From Desulfobulbus sp. (GTDB lineage: Bacteria > Pseudomonadota > Gammaproteobacteria > Burkholderiales > Rhodocyclaceae), in assembly GCA_009782025.1 (NCBI GenBank), contig WQUQ01000008.1:1-8019 (forward strand): 8,019 bases of DNA, written 5' to 3'. Shown piece after piece: positions 1 to 8,019 of this stretch (positions within the stretch are counted from its first letter, which is position 1; the number at the start of each line of letters is the position of its first letter). The translations under genes were made by a program, and so were the position numbers. The notes under the pieces are model-generated. The model saw only the letters and a list, made by a program, of their open reading frames with translations, did not search any database and had not been told where the DNA came from.

Positions 1-104
1 TCGCGGTTGCGAATGACCTCGGGCGCCGTCGGGATGACGGCGATGCCGTCGCCGATGGCTTGCAGCAGGCGCTGGCGGCGGGCGAGGAAGGGGGTGGGGG
101 TCAT
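1..104 (-). CDS. pepP: Xaa-Pro aminopeptidase (aminopeptidase P), N-terminal fragment
   Basis: Only the first 34 codons are in the window; the gene continues past base 1. The reading from the ATG at 104-102 gives MTPTPFLARRQRLLQAIGDG followed by IAVIPTAPEVIRNR. The ARRQRLL segment followed by (A)VIPTAPEVxRNRD is the usual opening of the AMP_N domain of bacterial aminopeptidase P, a cytoplasmic metallopeptidase that removes an N-terminal residue preceding proline. The catalytic metal-binding domain lies outside the window and cannot be checked. The start sits 4 nt after the stop of the small membrane protein gene, with no clear Shine-Dalgarno sequence, so it is probably the last visible member of the amgK-murU operon. 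The name is from recognition of the N-terminal pattern plus known betaproteobacterial gene order near murU. Confidence 0.8.
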   Translation of the reverse strand, partial: MTPTPFLARRQRLLQAIGDGIAVIPTAPEVIRNR

Positions 105-108
105 GGCA

Positions 109-300
109 TCAACTGAAAATGACAACGATGGCAATCAGGATAGCGGCGAGTCCACAAGTGACAACGAAGCCGACATTGCCTCGTGATCCTTGGCGTGGAT
201 ACCGTCCTAGCGTCACGATACGAAGCATGACCCAGCCGGGCCAGTAAAAGATTCCAACAGCCAGGGCGGCCAAAGGGAGGGAGATCAGGGAATCAAGCAT
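109..300 (-). CDS. Small two-helix membrane protein of unknown function
   Basis: A 63-residue protein starting MLDSLISLPLAALAVGIFYW. It has two hydrophobic stretches, about residues 4-27 and 42-62, joined by a short basic loop containing the sequence LRIVTLGRYPRQGSR. That pattern predicts a small inner-membrane hairpin protein with the charged loop on the cytoplasmic side. An in-frame ATG exists 9 codons upstream (327), but the start at 300 is preferred: its first 8 bases overlap the stop codon (295-293) of a stranded murU 3' end, which looks like the original translational coupling in this operon. The stop lies 4 nt before pepP. I do not know a function. The LRxxTLGRYP loop resembles short uncharacterised proteobacterial proteins, so I think it is a real gene, but this is from memory and unverified. 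Confidence 0.6.
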   Translation of the reverse strand: MLDSLISLPLAALAVGIFYWPGWVMLRIVTLGRYPRQGSRGNVGFVVTCGLAAILIAIVVIFS

Positions 301-376
301 TGGAGCAGTTTTCCGCGAGCAAGGCATCCAGTTCGGCCAGCCGTTCCGGTGTAGCCACGTCGACCTGGCGGCAGGT
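293..376 (-). pseudogene. murU: Stranded 3' end of a second murU copy
   Basis: Read on the - strand in the frame ending at the TGA at 295-293, this stretch encodes ITCRQ-like residues and then [18 protein letters not shown] plus NCSNA and a stop. The intact MurU ends [18 protein letters not shown] plus six residues, so 12 of the first 13 residues from VDV match. At DNA level 324-364 matches 1625-1665 at 33 of 41 positions, with most mismatches at third codon positions, as expected of two homologous but diverged coding sequences. Nothing recognisable as murU lies upstream of about 376; the hairpin region begins there. The stop overlaps the start of the small membrane protein, so this appears to be the original end of murU at this locus, cut off when the fic block arrived. 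No start codon or upstream domain remains, so it should not make a functional protein. Confidence 0.75.
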
Positions 377-383
377 GATTTGT

Positions 384-399
384 GGAGTTCGTAAACTCC
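384..399. repeat. Short inverted repeat GGAGTT-CGTA-AACTCC
   Basis: A 6-bp perfect stem (384-389 with 394-399) around a 4-base loop. It is the copy nearest the murU remnant in a cluster of GGAGT/ACTCC inverted repeats that fills the gap between fic and the remnant. It could mark the edge of the inserted block or serve as a weak terminator stem; no T-tract follows it on either strand. Confidence 0.5.
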
Positions 400-409
400 G
401 ATATTTGGC

Positions 410-439
410 TTGCGGAGTGCAAATCAAAAAATGGACTCC
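410..439. repeat. TTGCGGAGT repeat unit with imperfect ACTCC partner
   Basis: TTGCGGAGT at 410-418 repeats exactly at 450-458 inside the larger hairpin. Its GGAGT (414-418) can pair with ACTCC at 435-439 across a 16-base loop that includes a run of six A (426-431). On the - strand, the ACTCC at 458-454 could alternatively pair with GGAGT at 439-435, followed by CCA and six T. That would be an alternative, mutually exclusive terminator-like fold with the 448-475 stem. The pairing is visible; any switching role is speculation. Confidence 0.4.
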
Positions 440-447
440 AGAAATAG

Positions 448-475
448 GATTGCGGAGTGGAGCGACTCCGCAATC
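448..475 (-). terminator. Perfect 11-bp hairpin just after fic, possible terminator or operator
   Basis: GATTGCGGAGT (448-458) and ACTCCGCAATC (465-475) form a perfect 11-bp inverted repeat with a 6-base loop, starting 3 nt beyond the fic stop codon. On the - strand the stem is followed by CTATTTCTGG, a poor U-tract, so intrinsic termination would be weak. The palindrome is equally consistent with a binding site for a dimeric DNA-binding protein, and the C-terminal winged helix of the adjacent Fic protein is an obvious candidate. If it does terminate, it would lower expression of the small membrane protein and pepP from the amgK promoter. Confidence 0.5.
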
Positions 476-478
476 AGG

Positions 479-3338
<2,860 letters not shown>

Positions 3339-3340
3339 TG

Positions 3341-3358
3341 TAAAATGGCCGGATTTTA
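3341..3358. promoter_or_regulatory. Candidate overlapping divergent promoter, palindromic TAAAAT pair
   Basis: TAAAAT at 3341-3346 on the + strand and TAAAAT on the - strand at 3358-3353 form an inverted repeat separated by GGCCGG, in the 64-bp gap between amgK and lptD. Each is a 4- or 5-of-6 type match to a sigma-70 -10 hexamer and each faces its own operon. I found no convincing -35 hexamer for either at 16-18 bp. The + strand copy has TG directly before it, close to but not the extended -10 spacing. RNA polymerase could not occupy both at once, so the operons might compete. Alternatively the palindrome binds a regulator. Confidence 0.4.
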
Positions 3359-3402
3359 ACACTCGGGCGCCTGCCGTTCCGGCCCCGCCGCTGCCTGCCT
3401 CG

Positions 3403-5877
3403 ATGCCCGGTTTTCCCCAACGTCCGCTTGTTGTCTGCCTGTGCTGCCTGTTCGCCGGCCTGCCGGCGGCGCATGCCGCTGATGCGGCGGCGGGTGACGA
3501 GGCGCCGTTGCGCCTGCGCCAGGAGCGCCGCTTCAATGTCATGGCCGGCAAGGGGGCGCAGCCTGCCGCGATTGGCACGGGTTTGGCCAGACCGCTCGGC
3601 GACGGTGATGCGCTGCCGCTGTTCCTGATTGCCGATCACCTGCACGACGAGGCCGATCAGGCGACGGTGGCCGAGGGCAATGTCGAGTTGCGCAAGGCCG
3701 GGTCACTGCTGTTTGCCGACCGCGTGGTCTACCGGGCGCTCGACGACGAGGCCGAGGCCAGCGGCAATGTCCGCCTGATGCAGGATGGCGCGGTCGTCAA
3801 GACGCCCTGGCTGCGTCTGCGCCTGACCGAGCAGATCGGCCATACCCAGGAGGTCGAGTACAACTTCGTCCACCAGGTCAAAAGCGAGTTCTATCGCAAG
3901 GATGCCACCATCGTCACGGTCGCCACCAATGATTCGTCGTCGTCTGGCGCGCCGATGATGCTCAATGTGCCCAACACCTACGGTCTGCCGACCGTGGCGC
4001 CGGAACGGCGCCCGTCGGAGGCGAGCGGCACGGCGGAGCGGCTCGATTTCGAGGGCAAGAATCAATTCCGCTTTACCCGCGCCACGTATTCGACCTGCAA
4101 GCCGGGACAGGACGACTGGCGTCTCCAGGCCGAAACGCTGCATCTCGACTATGACCGGGATGTTGGCGACATGCGCCATGCCAGCCTGTGGTTCCAGGAA
4201 GTGCCGATTTTCTACTTTCCGGCCGGTTCCTTCTCGCTGAACGGGCAGCGCGAGTCCGGCTTCCTCCACCCGACGCTGTCGATGTCGACGAAAAATGGTC
4301 TGGATGTGAGCATTCCGTATTACTGGAACATTGCGCCCAACTACGACGCGACGCTGGAATCCCGCTACATGGCCAAGCGCGGCCTGCAACTGGGCGCCGA
4401 GGCGCGCTACCGCGACTTCAACTATTCCGGCATCACGCAAGTCGAGTACATGCCGCGGGACGAGCAGCTCGGCGACAAGCGCTACGCTTACCAGGTGCAG
4501 CACCAGCAGAATCTGGGGCGCGGCTTCAGCACGCTGGTGAACTGGCAGGGGGTGTCCGACGATCTGTACTGGCAAGACCTGTCGTCGCTGCTGTTGAGAA
4601 CCGCACAAACCCAGTTGCCGCGCCAGGCGGTCGTGGGCTATGCGCCGACTTCCTGGTTGAGCACCTCGGTCGAGGTCTTGCGCTACCAGACCCTGCAACC
4701 TGACCCGAAAACGCCGATCACCCGTCCCTATTTCCTGGAACCGCGCATCAATTTCAATATCAACAAACCGAATCTGTTCGACACGGATGTGATGATGACC
4801 GGCCAGTATTCGCGTTTCACCAATGTCGATACGGTCAATTTTCCGAACGGCGAGCGGCTGGTGATGTACCCGCAGATTTCATTGCCGATCATCCATCCGG
4901 CCTTCCAGATCACGCCCAAGTTCGGCGTGCACATGGCGCGCTACCAGATGGACCAGGCGCTGGCCGACGGCCAGACCAGCGTGACCCGGACCATTCCGAC
5001 CTTCACGCTGGATTCCACGGTGATGTTCGAGCGCGAGACCCAGTGGCTGGACCGCGCCTATATCCAGACCCTGGAGCCGCGCCTGTACTACGTCTACATC
5101 CCCTACCGCGACCAGAGCAAGTTGCCGCTGTTCGACACCGGTCTGGCCGATTTCGATTTCGCCCAGATTTTCTCGGAGAACCGCTACATCGGTTTCGACC
5201 GGATCAACGACGCCAATCAATTGACCGCCGCCCTGACCACCCGCCTCCTCGATTCGACGACCGGGGCCGAGCGCTTCAAGGCGACGGTCGGCCAGCGCTA
5301 TTATTTTACGACGCAGCGCGTCTCGATCCCCGGTGAAACGACTCGCCAGGACAATTTCTCCAATCTGGTCGCGGCGGTCACCGGCGTCGTGCTGCCCAAA
5401 ACCTATGTCGATGCCGCCTGGGAATACAACTACAGCGCCGGCGCCAACGATCGTTTTTCCATCGGCGCCCGCTATCAGCCCGACTTCGGCAAGGTGCTGA
5501 GCGCCAGTTACCGTTTCGTCCGCGATCCGCTCAATGAGCGCAAGCCGCTGGTCGAACAGATCGACATCGGCGGCCAGTGGCCGATCGCCCCGCGCTGGTA
5601 CGCGGTTGGCCGCTACAATTACTCGACGCGCGATTCGCAGTTGCTGGAAGCCATCGGCGGCATCGAGTACAACGCCGGCTGCTGGTCGTTGCGCGTCGTC
5701 GCCCAGCGCCTGGCGGCCTTGTCCAGTTCGCCCAATACCTCGTTCTTCGTGCAGCTTGAACTCAACGATTTCGCTAGTATCGGCTCCAATCCGATCGGCC
5801 TGTTGCGTCGCAGCATCGCCGGTTACGGCAAAACCAACGAGCTGCCGGTCGGCGGCAGCATGAATTCCTTCCAGTGA
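3403..5877 (+). CDS. lptD: LPS-assembly outer-membrane protein LptD
   Basis: An 824-residue precursor. LptD with lipoprotein LptE forms the outer-membrane translocon that inserts lipopolysaccharide into the outer leaflet. Residues 1-25 are a signal peptide ending AAHA before AD. About 74-190 is the periplasmic OstA/LptA-like jellyroll ([20 protein letters not shown] onward), and from about 245 to the end the large beta-barrel, with the conserved [11 protein letters not shown] block and the closing strands ending near [13 protein letters not shown]. The mature part has just two cysteines, Cys232 and Cys760, one in each domain, suited to the single interdomain disulfide that family function requires; E. 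coli has four. A Ser/Pro-rich loop (about 177-212) interrupts the region before the barrel. No clear ribosome binding site precedes the ATG. The stop overlaps a GTG start of surA. The name is firm on architecture and on the lptD-surA-pdxA order. Confidence 0.97.
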   Translation: MPGFPQRPLVVCLCCLFAGLPAAHAADAAAGDEAPLRLRQERRFNVMAGKGAQPAAIGTGLARPLGDGDALPLFLIADHLHDEADQATVAEGNVELRKAGSLLFADRVVYRALDDEAEASGNVRLMQDGAVVKTPWLRLRLTEQIGHTQEVEYNFVHQVKSEFYRKDATIVTVATNDSSSSGAPMMLNVPNTYGLPTVAPERRPSEASGTAERLDFEGKNQFRFTRATYSTCKPGQDDWRLQAETLHLDYDRDVGDMRHASLWFQEVPIFYFPAGSFSLNGQRESGFLHPTLSMSTKNGLDVSIPYYWNIAPNYDATLESRYMAKRGLQLGAEARYRDFNYSGITQVEYMPRDEQLGDKRYAYQVQHQQNLGRGFSTLVNWQGVSDDLYWQDLSSLLLRTAQTQLPRQAVVGYAPTSWLSTSVEVLRYQTLQPDPKTPITRPYFLEPRINFNINKPNLFDTDVMMTGQYSRFTNVDTVNFPNGERLVMYPQISLPIIHPAFQITPKFGVHMARYQMDQALADGQTSVTRTIPTFTLDSTVMFERETQWLDRAYIQTLEPRLYYVYIPYRDQSKLPLFDTGLADFDFAQIFSENRYIGFDRINDANQLTAALTTRLLDSTTGAERFKATVGQRYYFTTQRVSIPGETTRQDNFSNLVAAVTGVVLPKTYVDAAWEYNYSAGANDRFSIGARYQPDFGKVLSASYRFVRDPLNERKPLVEQIDIGGQWPIAPRWYAVGRYNYSTRDSQLLEAIGGIEYNAGCWSLRVVAQRLAALSSSPNTSFFVQLELNDFASIGSNPIGLLRRSIAGYGKTNELPVGGSMNSFQ

Positions 5878-7199
5878 CCATCATGATCCCATTCGCTCAT
5901 CGCCTCGCCCATCGCCTCCTGCTCATCCTCCTCGCTTTTCCCGGCCTGTTCGCCGCCTCGCCAACGCCGGCCGCCGAGCCGATCGAGGCCGACCGCATCG
6001 TCGCCGTCGTCAACAACGAAGTCATCACCCGCCACGAACTGAACACCCGGCTGGAAGCGGCCTTGAGCCAGTTGCGCCGCCAGGGCACGCCGCTGCCGTC
6101 GCAGGCCCAATTGGAACGCCAGATGCTTGAGCGCCTGATTATGGAGCGGGCGCAGTTGCAATATGCCGCCGAAACCGGACTCAAACCCGACGACGCGCAA
6201 CTCGAACAGGCCATCGGCCGCATCGCCGCCAACAACAAGATGACCGTGGCGCAGTTCCGCCAGGCGCTGCAAAACGACGGCATCGAGTTTGCCCAGTTCC
6301 GCGAGGAGATCCGCAACGAAATGACCATGGCCCGCCTGCGTGAGCGCGAGGTGGACAGCAAGCTGGTCATCTCCGACGGCGAGATCGACAACTACCTGGC
6401 CAACCAGGCGGCCAACGGCGGCAACGAGGAATACCAGGTGGCGCACATTCTGCTGCGCGCCCCCGAATCGGCCACGCCCGAACAACTGCAAAAGCTGCGC
6501 CAGCGCGGCGAAGAAGCCTTGCAGCGGGCGCAACGCGGCGAAAACTTCGCCGAACTGAGCGCCACCTATTCCGACGCCCCCGACGCCCTGCAAGGCGGCT
6601 CGCTCGGCTGGCGTTCCCGCGACCGCCTGCCGACGCTCTATGCCGAAGCCATCGCCAATCTGCACGCGGGGCAGGTCAGTGGCCTTTTGCGCTCGTCGGC
6701 TGGCTTTCATATCGTCAAGTTGCTCGACAAGCGCGGCGGTGATGCTCCGGCTTCGGTGCAGCAGACCCACGCCCGGCATATCCTGGTGCGCGTCAACGAA
6801 GTGCAATCGGAAGCCGACGCCCGGCACAAGCTGGAAATTGTCCGCGAACGCATCGTCAACGGCGTCGATTTCGCCGAACAGGCGCGGCTCTATTCGCAAG
6901 ATGGCTCGGCAGCCAAAGGCGGCGACCTCGGCTGGCTCAATCCCGGCGACACGGTGCCGGAATTCGAGCGGGCGATGGATGCCTTGCAGCCAGGCGAGAT
7001 GAGTCCGGTCGTCCAGTCGCCGTTCGGCATGCACCTGATCCAGGTCATCGAGCGCCGCGAGCGCGACGTTTCCGCCGAGCGCCAGCGCACCATCGCCCGC
7101 CAGGCGCTGCGCGAGCGCAAGCTCGACGACGCCTACCAGGACTGGCTGCGCCAGTTGCGCGACCGGGCCTACGTCGAAAATCATCTCGACGAACAATGA
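5874..7199 (+). CDS. surA: Periplasmic chaperone and peptidyl-prolyl isomerase SurA
   Basis: 441 residues if the GTG at 5874 is used (GTGA overlap with the lptD stop) or 438 from the ATG at 5883; the two cannot be separated since neither has a good ribosome binding site. An N-terminal signal peptide ([20 protein letters not shown]) is followed by the mature opening [18 protein letters not shown], the chaperone N-domain. Two parvulin (PpiC) domains follow, roughly 184-288 (YQVAHILLR to [11 protein letters not shown]) and 296-396 ([35 protein letters not shown]). Length and layout match SurA. It escorts unfolded outer-membrane barrels, LptD among its main clients, from the Sec channel to the Bam complex, which explains the coupling to lptD. 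Its stop overlaps the pdxA start as ATGA. Nothing is missing or broken. Confidence 0.96.
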   Translation: MTIMIPFAHRLAHRLLLILLAFPGLFAASPTPAAEPIEADRIVAVVNNEVITRHELNTRLEAALSQLRRQGTPLPSQAQLERQMLERLIMERAQLQYAAETGLKPDDAQLEQAIGRIAANNKMTVAQFRQALQNDGIEFAQFREEIRNEMTMARLREREVDSKLVISDGEIDNYLANQAANGGNEEYQVAHILLRAPESATPEQLQKLRQRGEEALQRAQRGENFAELSATYSDAPDALQGGSLGWRSRDRLPTLYAEAIANLHAGQVSGLLRSSAGFHIVKLLDKRGGDAPASVQQTHARHILVRVNEVQSEADARHKLEIVRERIVNGVDFAEQARLYSQDGSAAKGGDLGWLNPGDTVPEFERAMDALQPGEMSPVVQSPFGMHLIQVIERRERDVSAERQRTIARQALRERKLDDAYQDWLRQLRDRAYVENHLDEQ

Positions 7200-8019
7200 C
7201 CTTGCCGCTGATCGCCGTCACCAGCGGCGAACCGGCCGGCATCGGCCCAGAACTCTGCCTGCGTCTCGCGGAACGGGCCGGCGCTTCGCGGCTGGCGCTG
7301 CTGGCCGACCGGACGCTGTTGCAGGAGCGAGCGGCCACTCTCGGCCTCGATGTGGCGCTGCGCGACTACCGGCCGGATCAGGCGGCCCGGCCCGGCGTAC
7401 TCGACATTCTGCATGTGCCGCTCTGCCGTCCGGCGAAACCAGGCCAACTCGATCCGGCCAACAGTCCCTACGTGCTGGCCCTGCTCGACCGGGCGCTGGC
7501 CGGCTGCCAGAGCGGCGAATTCGCGGCCATGGTCACCGCGCCGGTGCACAAAGGCGTCATCAACGAAGCCGGCGTCGCCTTCACCGGCCACACCGAATAT
7601 CTCGCCGAAAAAACCGCGACGCCGCGCGTGGTGATGATGCTGGCCGGCGAAACAGAACACAGCGAGCGCGGGCCATTGCGCGTTGCCCTGGCGACCACGC
7701 ATCTACCGTTGAAAGAAGTCCCGGCGGCGATCACGCCAGCGGCGCTGGAAGAAACGCTGCGCATCCTGCACGCCGACCTGCGCGCAAAATACGGCCTGAC
7801 GCAACCGCGCATCCTGGTTGCCGGCCTCAACCCGCACGCCGGCGAGGGCGGCTATCTTGGCCGCGAAGAAATCGACATCATCGCGCCGCTGCTCGAACGC
7901 CTGCGCGGCGAAGGCATGACCCTCTCCGGCCCGCATCCCGCCGACACCATGTTCACGCCGCCGGTGCTGGCCGGCGGCGACGCCGTGCTGGCGATGTACC
8001 ACGACCAGGGGCTGACGGC
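7196..8019 (+). CDS. pdxA: 4-hydroxythreonine-4-phosphate dehydrogenase, C-terminus cut by window end
   Basis: 274 codons are visible of about 330 usual, open to the window edge. PdxA oxidises 4-phosphohydroxy-L-threonine with NAD in the DXP-dependent pyridoxal 5'-phosphate pathway, giving the amino ketone used by PdxJ. The N-terminus ITVTSGEPAGIGPE-type motif appears as IAVTSGEPAGIGPE (6-19). Three metal-binding histidines are in place: His169 (TTHLPL), His214 (NPHAGE) and His269 (MYHDQGL), each offset by three from the E. coli numbering 166, 211 and 266. GHTEYLA (131-137) is also conserved. The ATG overlaps the surA stop (ATGA, 7196-7199), so it is the third gene of the lptD operon; ksgA commonly follows in relatives but lies outside this window. 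No defect is seen in the part present. Confidence 0.97.
   Translation, partial: MTLPLIAVTSGEPAGIGPELCLRLAERAGASRLALLADRTLLQERAATLGLDVALRDYRPDQAARPGVLDILHVPLCRPAKPGQLDPANSPYVLALLDRALAGCQSGEFAAMVTAPVHKGVINEAGVAFTGHTEYLAEKTATPRVVMMLAGETEHSERGPLRVALATTHLPLKEVPAAITPAALEETLRILHADLRAKYGLTQPRILVAGLNPHAGEGGYLGREEIDIIAPLLERLRGEGMTLSGPHPADTMFTPPVLAGGDAVLAMYHDQGLT

Noticed and set aside
384..475. CRISPR-like array from repeated GGAGT/ACTCC units
   Set aside because: Units are short, palindromic, irregularly spaced, too few, and lack uniform spacers or cas genes.
3703..4698. 331-codon open frame on the - strand
   Set aside because: Antisense shadow of lptD with no recognisable domain.
5823..7196. 457-codon open frame on the - strand
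   Set aside because: It lies antisense to surA, which has a complete signal peptide and two parvulin domains. Long antisense frames are expected in high-G+C coding DNA.

Overview
The window looks like a chromosomal segment from a betaproteobacterium, most likely of the Rhodocyclales type. This rests on high G+C, the divergent arrangement of amgK-murU against lptD-surA-pdxA, and a pepP gene downstream of murU. The order assignment is an inference from gene order and protein style, not from a database search.

Two operons diverge from a 64-bp gap near 3339-3402. To the right on the + strand run lptD (outer-membrane LPS translocon), surA (periplasmic chaperone that helps fold outer-membrane barrels including LptD) and pdxA (pyridoxal phosphate synthesis, cut by the window end). 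To the left on the - strand run amgK and murU (peptidoglycan sugar recycling: MurNAc to MurNAc-1-P to UDP-MurNAc), then a Fic-family AMPylator gene, a 178-bp stretch of hairpins and gene debris, a small two-helix membrane protein, and the start of pepP (aminopeptidase P, cut by the window start). Four junctions (amgK/murU, murU/fic, lptD/surA, surA/pdxA) are 4-nt GTGA or ATGA overlaps, so both operons appear tightly coupled in translation.

The unusual part is the fic block. Just downstream of fic, directly before the small membrane protein, lies a second diverged copy of the last codons of murU ([13 protein letters not shown]... then stop, 293-376). The intact murU has its own version ([13 protein letters not shown]...) 1.3 kb upstream. 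A 41-bp stretch matches at 33 positions. The simplest reading is that fic arrived with a foreign murU 3' end, restored the murU reading frame, and left the old 3' end stranded next to its former operon partner. Between fic and this remnant is a cluster of TGCGGAGT / ACTCCGCA inverted repeats, including a perfect 11-bp stem, which may be a terminator, an operator for the winged-helix tail of Fic, or a boundary of the mobile unit.

No rRNA, tRNA, CRISPR array or transposase was seen.
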